Origin: Bacteroidales bacterium
GTDB taxonomy: Bacteria > Bacteroidota > Bacteroidia > Bacteroidales > Muribaculaceae
Assembly: GCA_004557385.1 (NCBI GenBank)
Contig: SFEA01000050.1
Span: 1-14,358, forward strand
Direction of reading: 5' to 3'
DNA length: 14,358 nucleotides
This document shows, one piece after another, positions 6,130-14,186 of this stretch. Below the pieces are notes generated by a model. That model did not search any database and was not told the origin of the DNA. It saw only the letters and a program-made list of their open reading frames with translations. Both the position numbers and the translations under genes were made by a program. Every line of letters begins with the position of its first letter. Positions within the stretch are counted from its first letter, which is position 1.

Positions 6130-7437
6130 TTTATGGGCTATTTTCTTTTCTTTTGTGAGCCAAATGATGGTTTGCATTATGCTTCGCATGGCGAGGTAGG
6201 CGATGAATGCCAGCCAGAGGCGGTTGTTGCCTTGTGGCACGGGCAGCAGGAAGTATATGGCGAAGAACGTGGCGCTTGCGCTCATCACGGCGAGTAGCAT
6301 TCCGCGGGTGTCGGTTTGCCCGATGAACACGCCGTCCCACACAAATGCCGCCATCGATGCCAGGGGAATGGCGAGGCACCACCAGCGGTAGCCGACGGCG
6401 GCGTTGACAACGGCAGCGTCGGACGTCAGCAGGGTGAATATTTGCCGGGGCAGCAGGGTGTAGGCGGTGGCGTAGAGGGTCATCACCAGGGTGCCCCACA
6501 CCATGAGGTGCTTCACGCAGTTGTGGCGCATGCGGTGGTTGCCTTCGCCCACAAATCGGCCCACGAGAGCTTCGCCGGCGAATGCTATGCCGTCCATGAA
6601 ATAGGAGAAGAGGATGAACAGTTGCATTATCAGGGCGTTGACGGCGAGGGTGAGGTCGCCGCTGCGTGCGCCTATCGACACGAACGACAGTGTGACCAGA
6701 ATCATGCAGAAGCTGCGCACGAAGATGTGGCTGTTTACGGCGGTCATTCGCTTCAGCTCGTGCCACTGAAGTATTTCGCGCAGTTGCAGGTTGCGGAGTA
6801 GGTTGGGGTGTTTGTGTGCCAGCAGCCCGATGCTGAAAGCGAGCCCGAGGTATTCGGCAACGAGGGTGCCGATGGCTATGCCTATGAATCCCATGCCAAA
6901 GCCGTAGACGGCAACGAGGCTTGCCACCACGTTGAGCGAGTCGACCACGATGGAGATGTGCATGGCGCTTTTGGAATCTTGCATGCCCAGAAACCAACCT
7001 TTCAGCGCCATCATGGTGAGCACGGCGGGAGCGCCCCACACCACTATGAGATAGTAGCTTCGAGCCAGGGCGAGCACCTGAGGTGATGGGGCGATGATGG
7101 CGAGGGTGAGCCGTTGCAGCGGGTGCTGCAGCGCCACTATTGTGAGTGCTATTGCCAGAGCCAAGGCGCAGGCGCGCACGAGTGCACCGCGGGCAGCTGC
7201 CATGTCGCCGCGACCGTAGGCTTGGGCGGTGATGCCCGATGTGCCCATGCGCAGGAATCCGAAGTTCCAGTAGGTGAGGTTGAACATCATTGCGCCCACC
7301 GACATTGCCCCGATGAACATGGCGTCGCCCAAGTGTCCGGCTATGGTGAGGTCGATTAGCCCCAGCAGCGGCACGGTGATGTTGGTGATGATTGACGGTA
7401 GCGCGATGCGCAGAATCTGGCGGTCGATGCTATGCAT
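6121..7437 (-). CDS. MATE family efflux transporter (DinF-like)
   Basis: This 438-residue polytopic membrane protein has about 12 hydrophobic helices in two similar halves, the usual size for MATE transporters. Family features are the N-terminal IDRQILRIALPSIITNITVPLLGLIDLTIAGHLG, then GTSGITAQAYGRGD after helix 2, and GWFLGMQDSK near the middle. In the second half, FSYFMDGIAFAGEALVGRFVGEG matches the equivalent gate motif. MATE proteins export drugs or metabolites using an H+ or Na+ gradient; the substrate here is unknown. The DinF-like subgroup is suggested by the N-terminal motifs. The ATG at 7437 is only 3 bases after the mfd stop, so it is almost certainly co-transcribed with mfd. Confidence 0.92.
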   Translation of the reverse strand: MHSIDRQILRIALPSIITNITVPLLGLIDLTIAGHLGDAMFIGAMSVGAMMFNLTYWNFGFLRMGTSGITAQAYGRGDMAAARGALVRACALALAIALTIVALQHPLQRLTLAIIAPSPQVLALARSYYLIVVWGAPAVLTMMALKGWFLGMQDSKSAMHISIVVDSLNVVASLVAVYGFGMGFIGIAIGTLVAEYLGLAFSIGLLAHKHPNLLRNLQLREILQWHELKRMTAVNSHIFVRSFCMILVTLSFVSIGARSGDLTLAVNALIMQLFILFSYFMDGIAFAGEALVGRFVGEGNHRMRHNCVKHLMVWGTLVMTLYATAYTLLPRQIFTLLTSDAAVVNAAVGYRWWCLAIPLASMAAFVWDGVFIGQTDTRGMLLAVMSASATFFAIYFLLPVPQGNNRLWLAFIAYLAMRSIMQTIIWLTKEKKIAHKIA

Positions 7438-7440
7438 GGG

Positions 7441-10400
7441 TTACAGCGATTGCAGTTGGGTGATTTCCTGGAGGATGCTCACGGCTTGCTCCACAGTGGT
7501 GACGTTGTGGATGAGCATCGAGCGCCGGCTGTTGACTTCGCGCAGCTTGCAGCGGCGGGTGTTTTGCTGCAGATATTGCAGTATTCTGCCGAAAGCCGGC
7601 GATTGATAGTAGGCGCGGTTTTCTTCGCCCACGAAGTAGATGTACATTTCGCTCTGCTTGAGCATCACCTTTTCGATGCCGAGGGTGCGTGCAATGCGTC
7701 GCAGGCTAACTATTCTAATCAGTTCGAGAGCCTCGTGCGGAATGCGGCCGAAACGGTCCTCCAGGCGTTTGCGGAACTCCATCACGTCGGTTTCGCGCTC
7801 CATGTTGTCGAGTTCCTGATAGAGGCTTATTCGTTCGCCCTCCTGCGGCACATAGGTGGCAGGCAGCATCAGTTCGAGGTCGGTGTCAATCACGCAGTCC
7901 GACACGTAGGCGGTGTCGTCGTCCTGCAGCTTGTCGTTGAGCGCTTTGCGGTCGCTGAAGGTGTCGGCAAACTCCTCGGTGGAGAGTTCGAGCATAGCCT
8001 CCTTGAGCACTTTCTGATAGGTTTCGTATCCTAAGTCGGCAATGAAACCGCTCTGTTCGGCACCGAGCAGGTTGCCTGCGCCGCGTATGTCGAGGTCTTG
8101 CATGGCAATGTGTATGCCGCTGCCCAGGTCGGAGAAGCTCTCGATGGCTTGCAGGCGTCGGCGAGAGGTGGGCGAGAGGGTTTTGCCGGGCGGGACGAGG
8201 AGGTAGCAGAATGCTTTGCGCGAGCTGCGACCCACGCGTCCGCGCAGCTGGTGCAGTTCGCTCAAGCCAAATGCCTGTGCGTTGTTGATGATTATGGTGT
8301 TGACGTTAGGCATGTCGATGCCGCTTTCGATGATAGTGGTGGCAATGAGCACGTCGTAGTCGTGATTGGCAAAGTCGATAATCACCTGTTCGAGTTTTTC
8401 GGGCTTCATCTGACCGTGACCCACCACCACGCGGGCGTCAGGCACCAGGCGACGCACCATCTGCTCGAGGTGCGTCAGTCCGTCGATGTGATTGTTTACG
8501 ATGAACACCTGCCCGTTTCGCGACATCTCGAAGTTGATGGCTTCGCTCACTATGTCGTCGTCGAGCGAGTTCACCGAGGTGAGTATGGGGTAGCGGTTGG
8601 CGGGAGGTGTGGTGATTGTGCTCAGGTCGCGAGCGCCCATCAGCGAGAACTGCAGGGTGCGCGGTATGGGTGTGGCGCTCATAGTTAGGGTGTCGACGTT
8701 CACCTTCATCTGTTTGAGCTTTTCTTTCACGCTCACGCCAAACTTCTGTTCTTCATCAACCACCAGCAGCCCGAGGTCCTTGAACTTGATGTTTTTGCCA
8801 ATTATCTTGTGGGTGCCAATGAGGATGTCGATTTTGCCGTCGGCAAGGTCCTTTGTGATTTGTGTCACGTCCTTGGCTTTTCGGGCGCGGCTGAGATAGT
8901 CGATGCGCACCGGGAACTCCTTGAGGCGTTCGCGAAAGGTGGTGTAGTGCTGAAATGCCAGCACGGTGGTGGGCACCAGCACGGCGGTCTGTTTGCCGTC
9001 GACGGCAGCCTTGAAGGCGGCGCGTATTGCCACCTCGGTTTTGCCGAAGCCCACGTCGCCGCAAATCAGGCGGTCCATCGGGCGGTCGCTCTCCATGTCG
9101 GCTTTCACGGCGTTGGTGGCTTTGAGCTGGTCGGGGGTGTCCTCGTAGATGAAAGATGCTTCAAGCTCGTGTTGCATATATCCGTCGGGGGTGAAGGCGA
9201 AGCCTTTTTGTGCGCGACGGGCGGCGTAGAGGCGTATGAGGTCGCGGGCTATGTCCTTGAGTTTGCTCTTGGTGCGTTCTTTCACGCGGTTCCATGCGCC
9301 CGAACCCAGTTTGTTTAGGCGCGGTTGTTCGCCTTCCTTGCCTCGATATTTCGACAGTTTGTGCAGTGCGTGAATCGACACGAACACCACATCGTTGTTC
9401 AGATAGCTGATTTTGATGCATTCCTGCGGGGTGCCGTTCACCGAGGTTGTCACCAATCCGCCGAAGCGACCCACGCCGTAGTCCATGTGCACCACGTAGT
9501 CGCCCACCTCAATCTGGTTGAGTTCCTTGAGCGACAGGGCGAGTTTGCCGCCGCGTGCGCGGTCGCTCTTCAGGTTGTATTTGTGGAAACGGTCGAAAAT
9601 CTGATGGTCGGTGAACACGCACATCTTCAGGTCGTTGTCGACGAAGCCTTCGTGCAGGGTTTTCAGCACCGGGGTGAAAGTGATATCGTCGCCGCGGTCG
9701 TTGAAGATGGCTTTGAGGCGTTCAATCTGCTTGCTGCTGTCGGAGAGGATGAACAGGCGGTAGCCGTCGGCAATGAAGCGCTTGAACGAGTCGCCGATGA
9801 GGTCGAAATTTTTGTGATAGATGCCTTGGGGAGTGCAGTGCAGCGACATGCGCGCCACGCCTTTCTCGTCGGCTGCTTCGCCTTGACGGTACACCAGATG
9901 TGAGAACCGTGCAAACTCCGAGGCAAACTCGTCGGCGTCGACCACTTTGCTCATGGCTTGCGAGTCGTAGTCGTCGGCAATGAGTGCGCTGTGCGATATG
10001 TTTTCCTCGCTGATTTCCTTCACGCGGCTGAGCAGCCATTGCGGGTTGTGGCACAGCAGCATGGCGTCGGTGCCTATGAAGTTGAGCAGCGACACGCCTT
10101 TGCCTGACGACGAACCGCTGTTGCCCATGATGTACACCGAGTCGACGCGTTGCTCCGAGAGTTGCGTCTCCACGTTGAACGAGCGTATGCTTTCGATGTC
10201 GTCGCCGAAGAAGTCGATGCGGTAGGGCAGTTCGTTGGAGTAGGAGTAGACGTCGAAAATCGAGCCGCGAATCGAGAACTGGCCCGGCTCGTAGACGTAG
10301 TCGACCTGCACAAACCCCAGTTCGCGCAGCCGCTTTGCCACGTCAATCATGTCGGCGGTGCCGCCGCTCGTCAGACACACGGTGTTTTTGTCCACCTCGT

Positions 10401-10806
10401 CGCGGGCAGCCACCCGTTCGGCAAGCGCTTCGGGGTAGGTCACCACCCAGCGCAACTGCTTGTTTTCGTTCCACTGGTTGAGCACCTCGGTGCGCAGAAT
10501 TTCGTTCGGCGCGTCGATTTGGCCGTATTTGATGTCGCGCTTATATCCCGAGGGGAATATGAGCACCTGCTGTTCGCCCGCAATTTGGCACAGGTCGTGA
10601 TACATATATCCGGCTTCGTCGAGGTCGTTTGCCACCACCAGATAGGGTGCTTTGCGTTTGGGCAGCCCGGCAAACAGCAGCGCGGCGCTCGAGCCGGCAA
10701 GCCCGTCGACGACAATGCGTTTGCGTCCGCGTCCCGAGAGCAGGCTTTTCAGTGCCTCGCGCCGCGCCGCGGTGTTGAACAAATTGCTTAGCTCAGTTAT
10801 TTCCAC
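7441..10806 (-). CDS. mfd: Transcription-repair coupling factor
   Basis: This 1121-residue DNA translocase removes RNA polymerase stalled at lesions and recruits UvrA for strand-specific repair. Domains in order are a UvrB-like N-terminal module (about 1-350), the RNA polymerase-interacting CarD-like domain (IEVGDYVVHMDYGVGRFGGL, about 432-500), and two RecA-like motor domains. The motor shows Walker A GDVGFGKT (583-590), DEEQ (684-687), SATPIPRTL (710-718) and QLRGRVGR (853-860). The C-terminal TRCF domain (about 980-1090) masks UvrA binding. The start is GTG at 10806: an in-frame stop lies 15 bases upstream and no earlier start exists. It follows the S41 protease gene by 81 bases and is followed by the MATE gene at 3 bases. 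Length and motifs indicate an intact gene. Confidence 0.97.
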   Translation of the reverse strand: MEITELSNLFNTAARREALKSLLSGRGRKRIVVDGLAGSSAALLFAGLPKRKAPYLVVANDLDEAGYMYHDLCQIAGEQQVLIFPSGYKRDIKYGQIDAPNEILRTEVLNQWNENKQLRWVVTYPEALAERVAARDEVDKNTVCLTSGGTADMIDVAKRLRELGFVQVDYVYEPGQFSIRGSIFDVYSYSNELPYRIDFFGDDIESIRSFNVETQLSEQRVDSVYIMGNSGSSSGKGVSLLNFIGTDAMLLCHNPQWLLSRVKEISEENISHSALIADDYDSQAMSKVVDADEFASEFARFSHLVYRQGEAADEKGVARMSLHCTPQGIYHKNFDLIGDSFKRFIADGYRLFILSDSSKQIERLKAIFNDRGDDITFTPVLKTLHEGFVDNDLKMCVFTDHQIFDRFHKYNLKSDRARGGKLALSLKELNQIEVGDYVVHMDYGVGRFGGLVTTSVNGTPQECIKISYLNNDVVFVSIHALHKLSKYRGKEGEQPRLNKLGSGAWNRVKERTKSKLKDIARDLIRLYAARRAQKGFAFTPDGYMQHELEASFIYEDTPDQLKATNAVKADMESDRPMDRLICGDVGFGKTEVAIRAAFKAAVDGKQTAVLVPTTVLAFQHYTTFRERLKEFPVRIDYLSRARKAKDVTQITKDLADGKIDILIGTHKIIGKNIKFKDLGLLVVDEEQKFGVSVKEKLKQMKVNVDTLTMSATPIPRTLQFSLMGARDLSTITTPPANRYPILTSVNSLDDDIVSEAINFEMSRNGQVFIVNNHIDGLTHLEQMVRRLVPDARVVVGHGQMKPEKLEQVIIDFANHDYDVLIATTIIESGIDMPNVNTIIINNAQAFGLSELHQLRGRVGRSSRKAFCYLLVPPGKTLSPTSRRRLQAIESFSDLGSGIHIAMQDLDIRGAGNLLGAEQSGFIADLGYETYQKVLKEAMLELSTEEFADTFSDRKALNDKLQDDDTAYVSDCVIDTDLELMLPATYVPQEGERISLYQELDNMERETDVMEFRKRLEDRFGRIPHEALELIRIVSLRRIARTLGIEKVMLKQSEMYIYFVGEENRAYYQSPAFGRILQYLQQNTRRCKLREVNSRRSMLIHNVTTVEQAVSILQEITQLQSL

Positions 10807-10846
10807 TGTGGTTTTAGCTTATGAAGGGTGTGCATAAATGTCATGA

Positions 10847-10874
10847 GCATCGGCGAGGCTGCCTCGCGAGATGC
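10847..10874 (-). terminator. Hairpin between the S41 protease gene and mfd
   Basis: GCGAGG/CCTCGC (10853-10858, 10862-10867) with a 3-base loop is extended by GCATC/GATGC (10847-10851, 10870-10874) across a small internal loop. It begins about 14 bases after the protease stop. There is no T tract, so it may attenuate or process a shared transcript rather than end it. Confidence 0.45.
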
Positions 10875-10887
10875 CGCGCATTTACCT

Positions 10888-12600
10888 TTATTTCTTTGCT
10901 TTGCCAGTTTTCTTGGGCGACTTTTGCACCGGAGCTGCAAGGTTGAGTATGCGTTCCAGTTCGCCTTCGGTGTCGAGCACCCGTTTCACTTCTTTCAGGC
11001 AATCGTCGTCGCGCATCTGCATCTCCACCACGCCCGGCTCGAAGTAGTAGCGTTTCACTATTTCCATGCCAAGGATTTCGGCAATGTCTTTGCGGTTCAC
11101 GTCGAGGTCGTGGTTGAGGTCGTGCTTGAGCAGCTTCGACAGTTTGGCAAACTCAGCCTTCACCGAGTCGTTGGCGTAGCCTTCGGCTTCAGCGGCTTTT
11201 TGCAGCTGCTCGAGTCCGGTTTCGCACACCTTGTCGTAGTTGAAACGCGCCGGGTCGATAAACGCCTTGAATTGGTTGAAAATATCGTCGGTGATTTCAA
11301 ATTTGTCGGGCGAGGCAATCGAGTCGTGCTCGCTGCGATATTTGGTGGCGAAATCGAAAGCCCAATAGTCGCGCACGATGTTGTAAGCCAGGCGGTTGAC
11401 TTTGCCAAAATCCACCTTGATGTCGGGTGTTATGCCGCCACCGTCGCGCACTTCGCGACCGTGAGCCGTCTTAAACACCGAAGTGAGGCTGTCGGGTATG
11501 CGCATTGCCGAGCCGTCGGCGTTGCGGTGCGAGTAGTCAATTTCCTGAATGAGACGACCGCTGGGGATGTAGTATTTCGCTATTGTCACTTTCAGCAGGG
11601 CGTCGTAGGGCAGCTGGCGAGTGGTTTGCACCAGTCCCTTGCCGAATGAGCGGCCGCCCACCACCACAGCGCGGTCGAGGTCCTGCAGGGCGCCGGTTAC
11701 AATCTCCGAAGCTGAAGCCGAGCCGCCGTCAACCAGCACAAACAGCGGAATCTTGGTGTCGACAGGCTCTTGGGTGGTTTTGTAGATTTTGGTGTCCTGC
11801 ACCTGTCGGCCGCGGGTTTGCAGCACTTCGGTGCCTTTGGGCACAAACAATCCCACCACCTGCACAGCCTGCTCGAGCAAGCCGCCGCCGTTGCCGCGAA
11901 GGTCAAGCGCAATGGCTTTCACGTTAGGGTTGGTCTTGAGCGTGAGCAGTGCTTCCTTGGTGGCGCTGCCGGTTTTCTCGTTGAAGGTGGAAATGTTGAT
12001 GTATCCCACGCAACCGTGCGTCACGCCGTAGAAAGGCACAGGGTTCACCTTTATTTTTTCGCGAGTGATGTTGAAAGTCTTCACGCTGTCGGCATCGTAG
12101 GGGCGAATCACCTTCACCGTCAGCTGTGTCTTAGGCGTGCCTTTCAGGCGTGCGCTCACCTGGTCGCTTTTCATGCCCACAGTGCTGGTGGTGTCGATTT
12201 GCACAATTTTGTCGCCGGCACGTATTCCGGCACGCGCAGCCGGGGTGCCGATTTGCGGTTCGGAGAAATACACGCATCCGTTTCGCTCCGAGATATACGA
12301 GCCGATGCCTCCGTATTCGCCTGTCGAAACCACCATAAAGTCGTCTTGGTCTTTTGCCGAGATATATTCGGTGTAAGGGTCAACCTCGTTGAGCATCGCC
12401 TTGATGGCTGTCTCAATCGACTTTTGTGCGTCGATAGTGTCGACATAAAACGCGTTAAGTTCCTTGAACAGGCTATTGAATATGTTCATGTTGCGCGAAA
12501 TCGACGCATTGTCGTTGCGCTTAAACGCACCCATTGCCGCCGGTGCTACCACCGCTGCCGTCAGGGCTGCCATAAGTAATGTTTTAAAGACTTTCTTCAT
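10888..12600 (-). CDS. S41 family C-terminal processing peptidase (CtpA-like)
   Basis: This 570-residue protein from the ATG at 12600 starts MKKVFKTLLMAALTAAVVAPAAMGA, a signal peptide or N-terminal anchor. An upstream TTG at 12615 would add five residues and is less likely. A helical N-terminal part (KAMLNEVDPYTEYIS) is followed by a PDZ domain (about 85-170; GTPAARAGIRAGDKIVQI) and the S41 core with LDLRGNGGGLLEQAV, GGSASASEI (catalytic Ser296) and GRSFGKGLVQ (catalytic Lys321). The 25-residue Ser-Lys spacing matches known CTPs. About 180 more residues follow, as is usual in Bacteroidota homologues. These periplasmic proteases trim or degrade envelope proteins; the substrate here is unknown. 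mfd lies 81 bases downstream. Confidence 0.94.
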   Translation of the reverse strand: MKKVFKTLLMAALTAAVVAPAAMGAFKRNDNASISRNMNIFNSLFKELNAFYVDTIDAQKSIETAIKAMLNEVDPYTEYISAKDQDDFMVVSTGEYGGIGSYISERNGCVYFSEPQIGTPAARAGIRAGDKIVQIDTTSTVGMKSDQVSARLKGTPKTQLTVKVIRPYDADSVKTFNITREKIKVNPVPFYGVTHGCVGYINISTFNEKTGSATKEALLTLKTNPNVKAIALDLRGNGGGLLEQAVQVVGLFVPKGTEVLQTRGRQVQDTKIYKTTQEPVDTKIPLFVLVDGGSASASEIVTGALQDLDRAVVVGGRSFGKGLVQTTRQLPYDALLKVTIAKYYIPSGRLIQEIDYSHRNADGSAMRIPDSLTSVFKTAHGREVRDGGGITPDIKVDFGKVNRLAYNIVRDYWAFDFATKYRSEHDSIASPDKFEITDDIFNQFKAFIDPARFNYDKVCETGLEQLQKAAEAEGYANDSVKAEFAKLSKLLKHDLNHDLDVNRKDIAEILGMEIVKRYYFEPGVVEMQMRDDDCLKEVKRVLDTEGELERILNLAAPVQKSPKKTGKAKK

Positions 12601-12632
12601 GTCGAGTTGCTTCAATTCTTTGTTCTAAAAGG

Positions 12633-12640
12633 CAAAATTA
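12633..12640 (-). promoter_or_regulatory. Putative -7 element for the S41 protease gene
   Basis: On the - strand this reads TAATTTTG, an exact TAnnTTTG match 33 bases upstream of the ATG. The nearest TTTG upstream is 26 bases away, longer than the usual spacing of about 20. Confidence 0.5.
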
Positions 12641-12723
12641 CTACTTATACTTCTATTTCTATGCCCCAAAATGCTTAAAAAACATTTAACTTCGGCTTTT
12701 ATTGCATTTTTTTTGGTAAAGGT

Positions 12724-12755
12724 GTTGCATAATTAAAATATTGGCAGTAATTTTG
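12724..12755 (+). promoter_or_regulatory. Promoter for the tRNA-Asn pair
   Basis: A TAATTTTG -7 box (12748-12755) is preceded by GTTG (12724-12727) with a 20-base spacer, a good fit to the Bacteroidota -33/-7 layout. It lies 45 bases before the first tRNA and is divergent from the protease promoter. Confidence 0.6.
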
Positions 12756-12800
12756 CATCGCAATTCGCCGGAGCACCCGTGCAAAAGTGAAGATGCAACT

Positions 12801-12874
12801 GCTTCAATAGCTCAGTTGGTTAGAGCACCTGACTGTTAATCAGGGGGTCGTTGGTTCAAGTCCATCTTGAAGCG
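12801..12874 (+). tRNA. tRNA-Asn (anticodon GTT), copy 1
   Basis: The 74-base sequence folds as a class I tRNA. The acceptor is GCTTCAA/TTGAAGC with discriminator G. The D arm is GCTC...GAGC, and the anticodon stem is CCTGA/TCAGG with loop CTGTTAA (anticodon GTT). The T loop is TTCAAGT. In the T stem (GTTGG/CCATC) the second pair is T:T, a mismatch shared by both copies. CCA is not encoded (CAA follows the discriminator), so it must be added after transcription. Confidence 0.97.
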
Positions 12875-12893
12875 CAAACATAACGGCAAATAT

Positions 12894-12967
12894 GCTTCAA
12901 TAGCTCAGTTGGTTAGAGCACCTGACTGTTAATCAGGGGGTCGTTGGTTCAAGTCCATCTTGAAGCG
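12894..12967 (+). tRNA. tRNA-Asn (anticodon GTT), copy 2
   Basis: This is base-for-base identical to the copy at 12801-12874, including the T:T mismatch in the T stem, with a 19-base spacer between them. The two share one promoter and one terminator, so they are probably cut from a single precursor. CCA is not encoded. Confidence 0.97.
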
Positions 12968-12975
12968 CAAATAAG

Positions 12976-13009
12976 AGTCCTGCAACTCCGATGAGTTGCG
13001 GGACTTTTT
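12976..13009 (+). terminator. Intrinsic terminator of the tRNA-Asn operon
   Basis: AGTCCTGCAACTC (12976-12988) pairs with GAGTTGCGGGACT (12993-13005) through one T-G wobble and a 4-base loop, followed by TTTTT (13005-13009). This is a strong canonical rho-independent terminator starting 9 bases after the second tRNA. Confidence 0.9.
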
Positions 13010-13019
13010 CGCTTTTCAA

Positions 13020-13053
13020 GTCCGACTTGTCTGACTTGTCCGACGGGTCAGAC
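13020..13053. repeat. Four heptamers GTCNGAC at exact 9-base spacing
   Basis: GTCCGAC (13020), GTCTGAC (13029), GTCCGAC (13038) and GTCAGAC (13047) follow each other every 9 bases, separated by TT, TT and GG. Each heptamer is palindromic about its centre, and the second and fourth are exact reverse complements that can form a 7-bp stem. They lie between the tRNA terminator and the end of the pnuC gene. Confidence 0.7.
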
Positions 13054-13072
13054 ACAGACAGCATAACCCAAA

Positions 13073-13094
13073 GCGGGCTCGCAATGAAGCCCGC
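13073..13094 (-). terminator. Hairpin downstream of the PnuC gene
   Basis: GCGGGCT (13073-13079) and AGCCCGC (13088-13094) form a 7-bp GC-rich stem with an 8-base loop, 40 bases after the PnuC stop in the - direction. The stem is followed on the - strand by TTGGGTT, a weak T-rich tail. It is a plausible but imperfect terminator. Confidence 0.5.
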
Positions 13095-13133
13095 CGTATC
13101 CGATCCAATCTGCGAGGGGTGGTATTGCTGAGG

Positions 13134-13916
13134 TCAGTCCTTCGACAGCTTGTTCCACATGTAAATGCCGTAGAACGAGTTGATGAAGTACACGCTGTAT
13201 TTTGCCACGGTCATAAACGAGAATTCCGAGTCGCTCATCAGCCACAGGGCAATGTAAGCCACGTTAATCATCAGCCACATATACCATTGCTCAACGTAAG
13301 CCTTCACCGACACATACATGGTGATAATTGACATCACCGTGGTGAACGAGTCGAGCCACATCTGCATAGGCATGTCGTAGCTGGTTTTGAGCGTCTTGAA
13401 CTCGATGTCGGGGAACACGGTGCGCAGCGTGTCGATGAACCACGGACCGAAGTAGGTGAGGAATACGCCCAGCGTGAGAGTGCCGATTGTCACGGCTGCA
13501 AAGGTGATGAGGCGCTGCTGCCACGTCATATATCGGGTGTGGATGGTGGTGGTGCCGTCGTTGCGCACGCGCTTGCTCCATTTGCGCCAGCCCACAAACT
13601 GCATGGGCAGGTTGTACACCAAGCGTTGCAGCATGTCGCCGTAGATGTGGGTGCAGAAACATATATATATATGTAGAAACGCTTCAACGGTGCCGAATAT
13701 CCAGTTCGCCATTGCGCCCTTGGCTCCGAGCACCACGCAGAACACGCCCAGGATGGCAGCCACAGCCGAGATGGCTACGTTGAGGGTGATTTCGCCTTTC
13801 ATCGCAAATCCTATAACGGTGAGGGCGAGAATCGAGCCGAGCAGCAGCCATTCAAAGCGGTTGAGTCCAACGAGCGATTGCCGCAGCGTGTAGATGTATT
13901 TGTTTTGCTTTTCCAT
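13134..13916 (-). CDS. pnuC: PnuC family transporter (nicotinamide riboside or related vitamin)
   Basis: This 260-residue membrane protein has about seven hydrophobic segments. Recognisable PnuC features are ISAVAAILGVFCVVLGAKG, NWIFGTVEAFLHIY, YNLPMQFVGWRKW (about 101-113), a MWLDSFTTVMSIITMY segment, and VEQWYMWLMINVAYIALW (Trp211, Trp214, Asn218), the substrate-pocket helix. PnuC proteins allow facilitated uptake of nicotinamide riboside. Close relatives move thiamine or riboflavin and are usually named from adjacent thiamine pyrophosphokinase genes or TPP riboswitches. Neither is visible here, so the substrate is inferred only from the family. The hydrophilic loop at about 112-132 and the stretch at 160-182 are somewhat longer than in compact homologues. 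The ATG at 13916 follows a strong promoter with a 55-base leader, too short for a riboswitch. Confidence 0.88.
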   Translation of the reverse strand: MEKQNKYIYTLRQSLVGLNRFEWLLLGSILALTVIGFAMKGEITLNVAISAVAAILGVFCVVLGAKGAMANWIFGTVEAFLHIYICFCTHIYGDMLQRLVYNLPMQFVGWRKWSKRVRNDGTTTIHTRYMTWQQRLITFAAVTIGTLTLGVFLTYFGPWFIDTLRTVFPDIEFKTLKTSYDMPMQMWLDSFTTVMSIITMYVSVKAYVEQWYMWLMINVAYIALWLMSDSEFSFMTVAKYSVYFINSFYGIYMWNKLSKD

Positions 13917-13971
13917 TGTTGTGGTTGTCTTGTTGTTGGTTAAACCCGAAAAAATGTTAACTATGCGGCGG

Positions 13972-14003
13972 CAAAATTACTACAAATACTCCATTGTGCC
14001 AAA
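13972..14003 (-). promoter_or_regulatory. Promoter of the PnuC gene
   Basis: On the - strand, a full -33 TTTG (14000-14003) is separated by 20 bases from a full -7 TAATTTTG (13972-13979). This is the best match to the Bacteroidota promoter consensus in the window. It lies 56 bases before the ATG. Confidence 0.75.
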
Positions 14004-14108
14004 CATTCGGCTGAATTGGTTGCACCCATAGCCGCCCTGTCGCCTGAAAAACGTAGCCATAGCTGCTGAATCTGCAACCGCTCCACGGTTGATGCCTCTG
14101 GGGTTCAT
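13980..14108 (-). other. Small ORF of 42 codons, doubtful
   Basis: An ATG at 14108 opens a 42-residue frame (starts MNPRGINRGAVADSAAM, ends FGTMEYL) that stops inside the PnuC promoter. It is rich in Arg, Gly and Asn, has no signal peptide or membrane segment, and covers DNA that folds into hairpins. It is more likely part of an intergenic repeat than a gene. Confidence 0.2.
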
Positions 14109-14186
14109 CGGCTTTCCCCACGTAGCCGACTTCGCTACGCTTGCCGTCAACGTTCGTTATTGATATTGCAACCGCGCGCGCGGTTG
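14075..14186. repeat. Cluster of four short inverted repeats
   Basis: Four hairpins follow within 112 bases: CAACCG/CGGTTG (14075-14091), TGGGG/CCCCA (14099-14120), CGTAGC/GCTACG (14121-14139) and the perfect 18-base palindrome CAACCGCGCGCGCGGTTG (14169-14186). The first and last share the CAACCG/CGGTTG arms. No convincing gene covers them. They could be a dispersed intergenic repeat or a structured RNA. Confidence 0.5.

Noticed and set aside
7441..10806. Several 100-200 codon + strand frames opposite mfd
   Set aside because: Antisense shadows of a well-conserved 1121-residue protein, with no recognisable motifs.
12801..13133. Integration site at the tRNA-Asn genes
   Set aside because: No integrase, no mobile-element genes, and no tRNA-end duplication other than the complete second tRNA.
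13917..13971. TPP or other riboswitch in the PnuC leader
   Set aside because: Only about 55 bases separate the promoter from the ATG, and no conserved aptamer elements are visible.
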